64,000 bases of DNA from NCBI GenBank assembly GCA_021819825.1, contig JAKAEZ010000006.1, forward strand, positions 1 through 64,000. The letters run 5' to 3'. The DNA comes from Planctomycetota bacterium (GTDB taxonomy: Bacteria; Planctomycetota; Phycisphaerae; WQYP01). The notes beneath the pieces are model-generated. The model saw only the letters and a list, made by a program, of their open reading frames with translations. It made no database searches and was not told the origin of the DNA. The position numbers and the translations under genes are program-made. Positions 26,966-34,996 of the stretch are shown here, piece by piece (position 1 is the stretch's first letter; every line of letters begins with the position of its first letter).

Positions 26966-28486
26966 ATGCAAATATGTCAACGAATAGTCAAGGTTTGGGG
27001 GCCGATCCCTCATTGTCAGAATCGCGGTGTTGTGACCGCTTGTGGCCGCACACCAACGCGGTGGATTTTCATTGCGCCGGCGTTGCTGCTGTTGACGCTG
27101 ATGTTATCACCAGTGCGGGCCGGCAGGCCGATTATTTCGCAACTTGCGGAGCACGGAAAACTGAAGGGCTTAAAGGTGGCAAAAATCATCCCCGGATTCA
27201 CCGGTGACGCCTACGTCACGGGATTTAACAAACCCGGTAATCGGCTGATCATGATATTTCACATTCCCGCATCCGGGCTTTATGACGCGATCATTCGCTA
27301 CAGTTCTCCCGGCCCCAAAGGCTTTGTCCTGGCCATCAACGGAAGCCAGTATTCCAGCATGTTTCCAACATCACCGAACCACTTTTCCAATTTCGACGCC
27401 GGCCTGGTGGAACTTAAGACGGGCAAGAATGTCGTCTCCATTGGCCGCGGATGGGGATACTTCAGTATCGATTCCATCACGTTTGTGCCTGCGCAATCTC
27501 CGCCGCCGCCGATGCGACCAAGTGCTCACCTAAGTGACCCGGAGGCCACGCCGCAGGCTCGATCTCTGATGAGCCATCTGGTCGAGGTATATGGCCGCCG
27601 CATGTTGACCGGCGTATACACCCGTCGGGATGCCAATTATGTGCATCGGATAACCGGCCACTCTCCGTCAATCATCGGGGGCGATCTCATTGATTACTCG
27701 CCGACGCGCCTGGAGCACGGTGCCAATCCGCATCATGAAGTGCAGAAGCTTATCAGAGATGCACGTGACGGGTATATCCTGACGGTCTCATGGCACTGGA
27801 ATGCGCCGGCTGAACTTATTGATCACAATTATGTCAACGCCCAGGGAAAAATTGTCCAATCCCATTGGTGGTCGGGTTTTTACACCAAATCCACGAAGTT
27901 TAATATTACTAAAGTCCTGGCTCATCCACAAAGTAAAAACTATCATCTGATGATCAGCAATATGGACGCTATTGCCAAGCAGCTCGAGAAATTTAATCGC
28001 GCCGGTATTCCCATTCTCTGGCGGCCTTTGCATGAAGCATCGGGCGGGTGGTTCTGGTGGGGAGCGCATGGGCCGGGACCATTCAAGCAGCTTTGGCGAC
28101 TGATGTATGATCGCTTTACGCATCACTTTCATCTCCATAACTTGATATGGGTGTATACCACTGCCGGCACCGCGGCGTGGTATCCCGGGAACAAATATGT
28201 TGATATCGTCGGCGTGGATCAGTATCCGACCGATGCGAATGATCCGCTAACCAACCTGTGGCAGAATTGCCGAAGGCACTATCCTAATAAATTGATCGCC
28301 ATGAGCGAATTTGGCGGCGTGGTGAATGCAAAAAGGGCGTTTCACTTTGGTGTGTATTGGGATTATGAAGTCAGTTGGGTAGGGTTTGTGCGATCCAGCC
28401 ATGAGAGCCCCAGTATGCTGAAAAGAATCTACAACCAGCCCGAGGTGCTCACGCACGCACAAACAAAAAACTGGCTGCAAAACTAA
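26966..28486 (+). CDS. Secreted GH26 beta-mannanase-like glycoside hydrolase
   Basis: A 506-residue protein with a long N-region and signal segment (RWIFIAPALLLLTLMLSPVRAG). A CBM35-like beta-sandwich spans about residues 55-175 (KVAKIIPGFTGDAYVTGF, ELKTGKNVVSIGRGWGYFSI). A GH26 catalytic barrel runs from about 190 to 480. GH26 enzymes are retaining endo-beta-mannanases and related activities. The likely acid/base is E357 in WRPLHEASGGWFWWG and the nucleophile E448 in AMSEFGG, both at the expected positions; VSWHWN and GVDQYP are further family marks. It is probably exported to degrade plant or microbial mannans. It stands alone on this strand. Substrate cannot be fixed by eye. Confidence 0.85.
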   Translation: MQICQRIVKVWGPIPHCQNRGVVTACGRTPTRWIFIAPALLLLTLMLSPVRAGRPIISQLAEHGKLKGLKVAKIIPGFTGDAYVTGFNKPGNRLIMIFHIPASGLYDAIIRYSSPGPKGFVLAINGSQYSSMFPTSPNHFSNFDAGLVELKTGKNVVSIGRGWGYFSIDSITFVPAQSPPPPMRPSAHLSDPEATPQARSLMSHLVEVYGRRMLTGVYTRRDANYVHRITGHSPSIIGGDLIDYSPTRLEHGANPHHEVQKLIRDARDGYILTVSWHWNAPAELIDHNYVNAQGKIVQSHWWSGFYTKSTKFNITKVLAHPQSKNYHLMISNMDAIAKQLEKFNRAGIPILWRPLHEASGGWFWWGAHGPGPFKQLWRLMYDRFTHHFHLHNLIWVYTTAGTAAWYPGNKYVDIVGVDQYPTDANDPLTNLWQNCRRHYPNKLIAMSEFGGVVNAKRAFHFGVYWDYEVSWVGFVRSSHESPSMLKRIYNQPEVLTHAQTKNWLQN

Positions 28487-28547
28487 TTTGGATGACGCTT
28501 CGGGAACAGGCCGCCAATGCTGCCGTTTAATTTTCAAATTTCAATTG

Positions 28548-29918
28548 TCACCCCATTTCTATGTTCAGCCAACGACGGTGTACGAACGGGAGGAGAATCA
28601 GGCTGATGGCCATGAGGAAGACAGCCCAGTCAATCATAGGCCCTACCTCCCAGTTCCAGAAACTTATGAAAAGCTCTGATTCCAGCGCTACGACGATTAC
28701 AAAAAATAGTGTCGCGTGGTTACGGTGTAAAAGTATCCAGCAGCATAATAAAAAGCCAAAGGGCTGCACCAAAAAGGTCGCCGAATAAAAAGGCAGCAAG
28801 GTTTCCATCCCCGCGATGCCATGGCCGCGCACAATTGCGATGATAGCAGTCATCGCCGCCAATGCCAGCCACGCGAAGAAAATCTGGACCGCAACCGCAA
28901 TAAAGAAATCTTGGACGTAGCGCCTCCGGCTTGCCGGTCGCAGCGATTCCATTTCCAAAAAAGGCCAGCGTTTCAACCATTGGCTGGTTACCAGCAGCGA
29001 GGGCAGCACCATGATGAATGGGGTGGTAAATCTAACTCCATCACTTACACCCCAGCGGGGCTCGCCCCGAACAATCGAAATAATCAGCACTATAATGAAC
29101 AACGGAATTAGTGCCAGCAACAGGCCGGTCTGTAAGACGTCAGCATGCCGCCAACGGCCCAGCGCAGTCCGGATCGGTCCGACGCGGTAACAAGGGATAT
29201 CGTAGCTTATCTTTTCCGGAATGTTGACCGGCGATGTGCCCGCAACCATTGGCGCACGGCTGGGAATACGGCCAAGTCGATCTTTGACAAAATGCCCCGC
29301 AGTTCGGCAAAGCTCCGCCAGGGGTATGAACCTGGCCGGTTTTACGTAGCCCCAATTCTCTTCCGTAATCCATAACATCCACGCGACTGCGCCGAAGATG
29401 AATGCGACTCCAAGACTGGCAATCGCCCATTTAATCCGAGCCTCCTCCGCTGCAAACAACAAATGGGCGGGGAGTCGTATGGATAACAAGGGAGTCCAGT
29501 AGAAGATTGCGAGTCCAAAATACGGCATGACCCGTATTTGAGTTGCTACGTAGCAGCCGGTGTAGCCAAAGACCATCAGCAGTGCGCCGGTTGTGCCAAG
29601 CACATCGAGTCTGTACGACGATAGTAACGCGAATATAAGGAATACAAATACGGAGATCACACTGAAAAGTAGAATGTGCGGCCAGATATACTTAGGTGCC
29701 AATGACCGCCTGGCGTTTACCATCTGGTCGCGCAGGTGTGTCCAAAGTGAACCCCCCAGGAAGATAATACCTACTTCAAAGAAGTAGGTATTCCATCCAT
29801 GTGAGGCAACCCCAAACAGCATGAACAAAACACCGCCAAGTGGCCAAATTCCCGCCTGCCACGACGAAAATGGACGGCGCAGGTACGTCATCAAAACTTC
29901 TTTATATCGATTATCCAT
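28548..29918 (-). CDS. ABC-2-type permease-like membrane protein, paralogue 1
   Basis: A 456-residue polytopic protein with about twelve hydrophobic segments. It begins with MDNRYKEVLMTYLRR, the same 15 residues as its neighbour paralogue, and ends like it (FVHRRWLNIEMG here, FVYRRWMNLEMG there), showing tandem duplication and divergence. The middle cytoplasmic part differs. It is the last gene of the GntR-ATPase-permease-permease operon, 43 bp after paralogue 1's partner at 29962. AAAGG about 7 bases before the ATG supports the start. The role is probably the membrane half of an ABC transporter of the YtrA-regulated kind; substrate unknown. Confidence 0.7.
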   Translation of the reverse strand: MDNRYKEVLMTYLRRPFSSWQAGIWPLGGVLFMLFGVASHGWNTYFFEVGIIFLGGSLWTHLRDQMVNARRSLAPKYIWPHILLFSVISVFVFLIFALLSSYRLDVLGTTGALLMVFGYTGCYVATQIRVMPYFGLAIFYWTPLLSIRLPAHLLFAAEEARIKWAIASLGVAFIFGAVAWMLWITEENWGYVKPARFIPLAELCRTAGHFVKDRLGRIPSRAPMVAGTSPVNIPEKISYDIPCYRVGPIRTALGRWRHADVLQTGLLLALIPLFIIVLIISIVRGEPRWGVSDGVRFTTPFIMVLPSLLVTSQWLKRWPFLEMESLRPASRRRYVQDFFIAVAVQIFFAWLALAAMTAIIAIVRGHGIAGMETLLPFYSATFLVQPFGFLLCCWILLHRNHATLFFVIVVALESELFISFWNWEVGPMIDWAVFLMAISLILLPFVHRRWLNIEMG

Positions 29919-29961
29919 TTGACACCTTTCCCATCTTTCTCGCCCCCGGCGAAGGTTTACT

Positions 29962-31308
29962 TCACCCCATTTCCAAATTCATCCATCGGCGGTAAACGAA
30001 GGGGATTAGAATCAGCCCCAGGAGCATGGATCCTGCAGCGGTAGCCAGAAGGTCTTTATAGCCGGTTCGCGGGTCCAGCATCGGGGGCAGTCCCCAGAAA
30101 ATGGCTGGAAGCAAGACTGCCCAAATAATCCCGCGGTTTGGCAGGCTCCACCAGGACGCGACGAAAATAACGAACTGAAACAACAGCGATGCCAGGGCGT
30201 ATGGGGCGGCCAGTCGCAGGGCCGCAAATCCACCGCCAGCGCAAAGCATGGCCAAAGCAAACATTCCCGCCGCGATCGTCCACAGGGTTATAATTTGAAC
30301 CAACATTGCAACTGCTATGCTGAAAACGAACCGGCGACGGCCTGCGGGTTTAAGTAATTCGCCTGCTAGGCAGGGGAGAATTTGGTTCCACTCGCCCGTG
30401 GCAACCAATCCCGGAAAAACAATGAGCGCTACAGAGATCGCGGCGGCACCAAGCGCTATCTGGCCGGTTGGTCCGTCACGGAGGGAGAGAAAAAAGATCA
30501 CTGCGGATAGGTACACCACGGCGGTAAACCCTATTTCAAGCCAGCGCGGCCGCGCGTAGCGCCAGTGGCGCACGAACGTGCTGAACAATTTCAACGGCCC
30601 GATCTTGCTTCCTCTTGTCAAGTGGTCGCGTCGTGCATATTTGATGCTCGTATGCCTGTTTTTTTCAGTAATTCGGAGCAGCTCTGCCGCGGCGTCTAAC
30701 GCATCTCCCGCCGGCATTTCCATGAGACGCGGGCGCGGTGTTGTGGATTTCCTTGCCAGCAGCCTGATCGCAATGGCAATTTCTGCGACACCAATACCCA
30801 GCAGTAACAGGGTATACAGCCATCCCTTCGGTGAAGAGGGGTTTCCCACGCGTTGCCAGAAAACCGCTCCCACCAGCGGAAGGCACGCAATCGGAAGGAT
30901 AATCGCCGAAAGATAATTCATCGCGGAAACCAGGCCCACGGCCCCAAACAGGAAAATAGTGATGGTATAAACGCCGATGTGGCCGCCGCCATGGCGATAT
31001 ATGGCAATCGCGGGCAATCCTATAACCACGACTCCGGCCAGTGTGAGAAAAGCTCTAACGTGCCATCGGAAAAAATCCGGGGCCAATTTTTTCTGCGGCT
31101 CGATCATCTGTTGGCTGAAATGTGTCCACAACAGGCCGGCCGCCAATAGCGTTCCAATGAACTGCGAGAAAAAACCGTATTGACCTGAGTCCCCCACTTC
31201 CCCCGTTACAAACGCCCAAGCCGTAAGACCGATCCAGAACGGTACCCCAATGGATGCAACCGCCCGGCGCAGATACGTCATCAAAACCTCTTTATACCGA
31301 TTATCCAT
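29962..31308 (-). CDS. ABC-2-type permease-like membrane protein, paralogue 2
   Basis: A 448-residue polytopic protein of the same family as 28548-29918, with identical N-terminal MDNRYKEVLMTYLRR and about twelve hydrophobic segments (FLTLAGVVVIGLPAIAIY, LLLLGIGVAEIAIAIRLL). Its start overlaps the end of the ATPase gene by 8 bases, so it is translated with it. Two unequal permeases with one ATPase suggest a heterodimeric transmembrane part. Linked to a YtrA-type GntR regulator, such transporters often respond to cell-envelope stress or antibiotics; that is family knowledge, not seen here. Confidence 0.7.
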   Translation of the reverse strand: MDNRYKEVLMTYLRRAVASIGVPFWIGLTAWAFVTGEVGDSGQYGFFSQFIGTLLAAGLLWTHFSQQMIEPQKKLAPDFFRWHVRAFLTLAGVVVIGLPAIAIYRHGGGHIGVYTITIFLFGAVGLVSAMNYLSAIILPIACLPLVGAVFWQRVGNPSSPKGWLYTLLLLGIGVAEIAIAIRLLARKSTTPRPRLMEMPAGDALDAAAELLRITEKNRHTSIKYARRDHLTRGSKIGPLKLFSTFVRHWRYARPRWLEIGFTAVVYLSAVIFFLSLRDGPTGQIALGAAAISVALIVFPGLVATGEWNQILPCLAGELLKPAGRRRFVFSIAVAMLVQIITLWTIAAGMFALAMLCAGGGFAALRLAAPYALASLLFQFVIFVASWWSLPNRGIIWAVLLPAIFWGLPPMLDPRTGYKDLLATAAGSMLLGLILIPFVYRRWMNLEMG

Positions 31309-32023
31309 GTTGCACCCCCTGCTGAATTTCCAGAAAGGCGTCTTCCAGGCTGGTATTCGTGCGTTCCTTTAATGCTTCCAGTGAGCCGAACCAGGCGATT
31401 TTGCCTTCCTTCATAATCGCCACATAATCCGCCACGCGCTCCAGATCGGATGTGATGTGCGTGGAAAATAATACGGTGCGCTGTTCCGGCTCGGGAAGTT
31501 CCACCAGCAGTTGCAGAAATTGTCGGCGGGCCTGCGGGTCCAGACTGGCCGCGGGTTCATCAAGTATCAGCAGGTCAGGTTGATAGGCTACAGCGGTAAG
31601 AATGGCCAGCCGCTGCTTTTGGCCCACCGAGAGCGTGCGCACGCGATCATTCAACGGTATCTCCCATTCCTTAATGAGCCGATCGGTTAATTCAGGGTTC
31701 CATGTGGCGTAAAAAGATGCGGTATATTGGATCAATTCCGCCACGCGCATCCATGGATATAAATCAATGACCTGCGGCACATATCCCAGCCGGGCCTTGG
31801 CCCCGGCGGAAAGGGACCATGCGGATTCACCCAGCAGTTGACATTCACCCGAAGTGGGCCGGAGCAACCCGAGGGAGCATTTAATCAATGTGGTTTTGCC
31901 TGAACCGTTTGCGCCCAGCAGGCCGAGGGTGGCTCCGACAGGAACTTCCAAATCCACGCCGCGCAGAGCTTGCTTGGAGCCGAAGGTTTTGGTCAGATTT
32001 GTAATACTGATGGCCAGGGTCAT
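31301..32023 (-). CDS. ABC transporter ATP-binding protein
   Basis: A 240-residue nucleotide-binding subunit. It has a Walker A motif LLGANGSGKTTLIK, a signature LSVGQKQRLAIL, Walker B LLILDEPAASLDP and the switch histidine in LFSTHITSDL. The signature has V in place of the usual G (LSVGQ). It belongs to the CcmA/YtrB-like family that pairs with ABC-2-type permeases. The ATG overlaps the stop of the GntR gene (ATGA, 32020-32023), and its own end overlaps the first permease. It should power transport by the two downstream membrane proteins. Confidence 0.92.
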   Translation of the reverse strand: MTLAISITNLTKTFGSKQALRGVDLEVPVGATLGLLGANGSGKTTLIKCSLGLLRPTSGECQLLGESAWSLSAGAKARLGYVPQVIDLYPWMRVAELIQYTASFYATWNPELTDRLIKEWEIPLNDRVRTLSVGQKQRLAILTAVAYQPDLLILDEPAASLDPQARRQFLQLLVELPEPEQRTVLFSTHITSDLERVADYVAIMKEGKIAWFGSLEALKERTNTSLEDAFLEIQQGVQHG

Positions 32024-32427
32024 AGCGTTCTCCTTATTACTTGGGTTTCTGATTCCACGCTCATGGATTCATTGAGCATGTCATGTAACTCCTGTGGTGA
32101 AATGCCCAATAACAGGGCCTGCTGGGCGGACCGACGGAGTTGTGCCAGTAACTCCTGGATTTGGGCATTTTTATGTCCGGCGGCAACCGGATTGCACTTT
32201 ACAAATGTTCCGCTGCCCTGGCGGGTTTCCAACCAACCCTCGGCCGTCAGACGTTCATAGACATGCAGAATAGTATTCTGATTAACCGCCAGTTCGCGGG
32301 CCAACTCCCGCACGCTGGGCACGCGGTCTCCGGGCTTTAAGGCCCGCGCCACGCATTGCGAACGGATCTGATCCGCAATCTGCCGGCTGATGGGCACGCC
32401 GGATGAAGGCTCAATTCGAAGCCGCAT
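32020..32427 (-). CDS. GntR-family regulator, YtrA type
   Basis: A 135-residue repressor with a GntR winged helix in residues 1-70 (PISRQIADQIRSQCVARAL, PGDRVPSVRELARELAVNQN, GWLETRQGSGTFV). A short helical C-terminus follows, lacking the large effector domain, as in the YtrA subfamily. ATG 32427 is chosen because GGGAG lies about 9 bases upstream; the longer frame uses a TTG within that site. First gene of the ABC operon, coupled to the ATPase by ATGA. YtrA members repress their own ABC operon, and inverted repeats just upstream are candidate operators. Confidence 0.88.
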   Translation of the reverse strand: MRLRIEPSSGVPISRQIADQIRSQCVARALKPGDRVPSVRELARELAVNQNTILHVYERLTAEGWLETRQGSGTFVKCNPVAAGHKNAQIQELLAQLRRSAQQALLLGISPQELHDMLNESMSVESETQVIRRTL

Positions 32428-32445
32428 GTATGACACTCCCAAATG

Positions 32446-32504
32446 CAATCCGAGTAATCGCCCGGCTATCGCTCGGATTGGCTGCTAATGACTATAGAAC
32501 TATA
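32446..32504 (-). promoter_or_regulatory. Promoter/operator region of the GntR-ABC operon
   Basis: Two inverted repeats lie before the GntR gene. TATAG-AA-CTATA (32493-32504) is a 12-base palindrome where a minus-strand -10 box would sit and is a likely operator. CAATCCGAG (32446-32454) pairs perfectly with CTCGGATTG (32472-32480), which could form a hairpin in the leader about 20 bases before the ribosome site. The role is inferred from position. Confidence 0.5.
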
Positions 32505-32523
32505 ACACTAGTCGGATGAGATG

Positions 32524-32913
32524 TCAAACACAAAAGAAATCCCACCGAAAAGGTACCTGACACCTTTTCGCGTGCGCTTCATCGGACGGTCGAATTTCTT
32601 CACTTCGCATGACCGCCGCCTTTCGCTCATGGTGATCTCGCCTTCGATTGATTTTTCGTAGATCATTGCAGGCGTAGCGGGTGGCGCGCAGCAGCCATCC
32701 GCCTATTGGCTTGGTGCCCGCCTCCAAGCGTTTGCGTTTTCGCCAAAGGGCCATGAAGACGGCCTGTACCGCATCGTCGGCCAAGCTGGCATCTCCCAGG
32801 TGTCGCCGCGCGCAGGCATATACCCACCCAATGTGATCTTGGACCACCATGGCAAATCTGTCCGCCTCGGGCGAATCATTCACCTGCGTGCATGGCTTGT
32901 CCGTCGTGAGCAT
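32524..32913 (-). pseudogene. Truncated ECF-type sigma factor
   Basis: A 129-residue frame with sigma region 2 of the ECF class (FAMVVQDHIGWVYACARRHLGD, DDAVQAVFMALWRKRKRL, GWLLRATRYACNDLRKINRR). The linker follows, but the region 4 helix-turn-helix is missing; members are usually about 170-200 residues. The reading frame ends in a REP-like hairpin sequence (AKRCQVPFRWDFFCV is its translation), which suggests the gene was cut by that element. Without region 4 it should not recognise a -35 element. A GGAGG lies upstream of the start. Confidence 0.75.
32548..32568. repeat. REP-like hairpin at the sigma factor break
   Basis: AAAAGGT (32548-32554) pairs with ACCTTTT (32562-32568) around ACCTGAC. 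From memory, similar GGTGTCAGGTACC palindromes occur as REP elements linked to Y1-type transposases in many bacteria. It coincides with the point where sigma homology ends. Confidence 0.6.
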
Positions 32914-33136
32914 CGTTGGCGCATCCTCCGGGGTAGCGATCCGAAATGGTCGCCCCCTGTATGATAACGGACGCCGGTGGGATTTCCGGACATACCCTTA
33001 ATTTTTTTCCGCTTCTTCCAGAAGGTACATTGCAGGCTTCCGCCGAGATTTCTCCGCGCTGGCTTGGATTTTCGTAACAGACCGGCGGCAAAGCGGCCCT
33101 CGGACAAGTGCGACATTCCGGTGTGAACATTCCGAA

Positions 33137-33183
33137 TTGACATTTTATAAGCATTATGTCATATTGTGCTAGGTATGACATAA
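33137..33183 (+). promoter_or_regulatory. Promoter and palindromic operator of the VapBC pair
   Basis: TTGACA at 33137-33142 followed 17 bases later by CATATT is a plausible promoter. Over the -10 region and start lies a perfect 10-bp inverted repeat, TTATGTCATA (33154-33163) and TATGACATAA (33174-33183), with a 10-base spacer. This is the expected layout for autorepression by a VapB or VapBC complex. Confidence 0.75.
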
Positions 33184-33198
33184 TTAGGGGAACGCGAA

Positions 33199-33456
33199 AT
33201 GAGTGCACCGGCAGCCATCACCCTTCGAGTGCAACAGGGCGGGCGAATCATTATTCCGGCATGGGCCCGCAAACAGTTGGATATGCGGATCGGCACCAGT
33301 GTGGTTTTGAATGTCCAGGCAGATCACGCCACGCTGATCAGTCCGCGAGCCGCGCGACACAGGGCGTGCCGACGGGTGCGGCGTTACCTCCGCGGCAAAG
33401 CAAGCCTCAGCGGTGAACTGATGGTCCAGCGGAAGCGGGATGCACGGCGTGAGTAA
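33199..33456 (+). CDS. AbrB/VapB-type antitoxin
   Basis: An 85-residue protein with a SpoVT/AbrB swapped-hairpin DNA-binding domain in the first 45 residues (ITLRVQQGGRIIIPAWARKQL, DMRIGTSVVLNVQ). A very basic C-terminus (RAARHRACRRVRRYLRG) should wrap the toxin. AGGGG lies 9 bases before the ATG. It overlaps the downstream PIN gene by 17 bases. It should neutralise the PIN toxin and repress the operon through the palindrome just upstream. Confidence 0.82.
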   Translation: MSAPAAITLRVQQGGRIIIPAWARKQLDMRIGTSVVLNVQADHATLISPRAARHRACRRVRRYLRGKASLSGELMVQRKRDARRE

Positions 33457-33859
33457 GGTGAACATCATTGATGCCTCGGCGGCTTTAGCGTACATGCAGG
33501 GCGAACAGGGCGCTGAAGTAATGGACGAAGCGCTGGATCAATGTCCGTCATGGATAACTGCGGTGAATTATTGCGAAATACTGGGCAAACTCATGGAAAA
33601 AGGTGTGCCGCAGACGGAAGCCCGGATGGCGACGGAGGATTTGGGGCTGGAAATCATTGATTTCAACCAGGATCTCGCCTGCCGGGCCGCTGCCCTGCGC
33701 CATACCACGAAAGCCATAGGCGCTTCGCTGGGTGACAGAGCATGCCTGGCTCTTGCCGAACAGACGGCGGAAACCAGCAAGGTTCCCGTCGTCTACACAG
33801 CCGAGCGAGCCTGGAGCAAGCTGCAGTGGCGGTTCAAGATTATTCTGATCCGCCATTAA
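33440..33859 (+). CDS. PIN-domain toxin, VapC type
   Basis: A 139-residue PIN ribonuclease-like toxin. Acidic residues of the fold are visible: D in NIIDASAALAYMQGE, E in NYCEILGKLME, and D in ASLGDRACLALAEQ. The fourth position, normally Asp in TAD, reads YTAERAW here, that is Glu, which may weaken or preserve metal binding. VapC toxins cut tRNA or rRNA. GGAAG precedes the ATG at 33440, and a GTG three codons later is an alternative. It is coupled to the AbrB-type antitoxin by overlap. Confidence 0.85.
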   Translation: MHGVSKVNIIDASAALAYMQGEQGAEVMDEALDQCPSWITAVNYCEILGKLMEKGVPQTEARMATEDLGLEIIDFNQDLACRAAALRHTTKAIGASLGDRACLALAEQTAETSKVPVVYTAERAWSKLQWRFKIILIRH

Positions 33860-34129
33860 TCGGACTGGCTCCCGGGATCCAGCTAAAATCCTGCGGCGGC
33901 GATGATGTGAGGCGTTGGCGCTGTTAATGTTCGCTCCCGGATTCAGTTCTCATGGTTATATGGCCACCGCTGGAAATTCCGGACATATTTTATGGCGGCT
34001 TTCCCCGCGGCGCGCAATTTTGAAAAAAAGTCCGCACCAGATGGGCAGCACCGCATTGACATACTATAACAGTCCGGGCAACTCGTTATAATACTGCTTG
34101 GAACATCGGGCCAGGAAAAGAGTTGTCCT

Positions 34130-34993
34130 ATGACTGTAACTTCTGTTGATGGCAAGTCGTCGGCGCAAATGCCAGCGCAGCGCCCGGCCGGTAAAATTAC
34201 GCTTGGCACGTTGAAAACCATGCGGCAGCAGCAGCAGCCGATTGCCATGCTGACGTGTTATGATTTTCCCACCGCCAAAATTTTAGCCACCTGCGGCGTG
34301 CCGGTTCTGCTGGTGGGAGATTCTGCCGCTACGACTGTACTGGGTGAATCATCCACGATTCATGCAACCATGGATTTTATGATCCTGCTGACCCGCGCTG
34401 TGCGGCGCGGGGCACCGGATGTTTTTCTGATGGGAGATATGCCCTTTGGCAGCTATGCCACGGAGGATTCCGCAGTATGTAATGGAAAAAGATTTTTGAC
34501 CGATGCCACTGTGGATTGCGTGAAATTGGAATGCGATCTGCGGCATGAAAACATCGTGCGGGCGATGTCCATGGCGGGCATTCCGGTTTGTGCTCATTTG
34601 GGCCTTTTGCCGCAACGGGCGGTGCAGCAGGGGGGATATCGCTATCAGGGGCGCACAGAGCCGGAGGCCGATCGCCTGGTGCGGGAAGCCGTGGCCATGG
34701 TGCAGGCCGGTGCGGAACTGTTGCTGCTGGAAGCGGTTCCGGATCGCGTGAGTCGGCGGATTGTGGAAGCGGTGGGTTGCCCTGTTCTGGGGTGCGGAGC
34801 TGGGCCAAGCTGCCATGGCCATGTACTGGTATTGCATGATATGCTGGGCTACACGGAAAAAGTGCCGCGGTTTGTGGAACGCTTCGGCACGGTTCCGGCG
34901 GCGGTGGCGGAGGCGGCCAGTGCGTATGTACGGGCGGTGGAAACGCGGGCCTATCCACAGGTTCGCCATGAATATGGCGTAAAGGAGTCGTAA
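34130..34993 (+). CDS. panB: 3-methyl-2-oxobutanoate hydroxymethyltransferase
   Basis: Catalyses the first committed step of pantothenate (and so coenzyme A) synthesis, adding a hydroxymethyl group from methylene-tetrahydrofolate to 2-oxoisovalerate. The 287-residue product has the family marks ITLGTLKTMRQQQQPIAMLT, LLVGDSAATTVLGE, VFLMGDMPFGSYA, AHLGLLPQRAVQQGGYRYQGR and LVLHDMLGY. Some usually fixed spots differ (VKLECD for VKLEGG; CHGHV for the usual DGQV). A perfect TATAAT lies at 34087-34092 upstream, without a well-spaced -35 box. It is the first gene of a nine-kb operon; its stop is 3 bases before the presumed lpxB start, and its end carries the lpxB ribosome site. Confidence 0.93.
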   Translation: MTVTSVDGKSSAQMPAQRPAGKITLGTLKTMRQQQQPIAMLTCYDFPTAKILATCGVPVLLVGDSAATTVLGESSTIHATMDFMILLTRAVRRGAPDVFLMGDMPFGSYATEDSAVCNGKRFLTDATVDCVKLECDLRHENIVRAMSMAGIPVCAHLGLLPQRAVQQGGYRYQGRTEPEADRLVREAVAMVQAGAELLLLEAVPDRVSRRIVEAVGCPVLGCGAGPSCHGHVLVLHDMLGYTEKVPRFVERFGTVPAAVAEAASAYVRAVETRAYPQVRHEYGVKES

Positions 34994-34996
34994 GTC

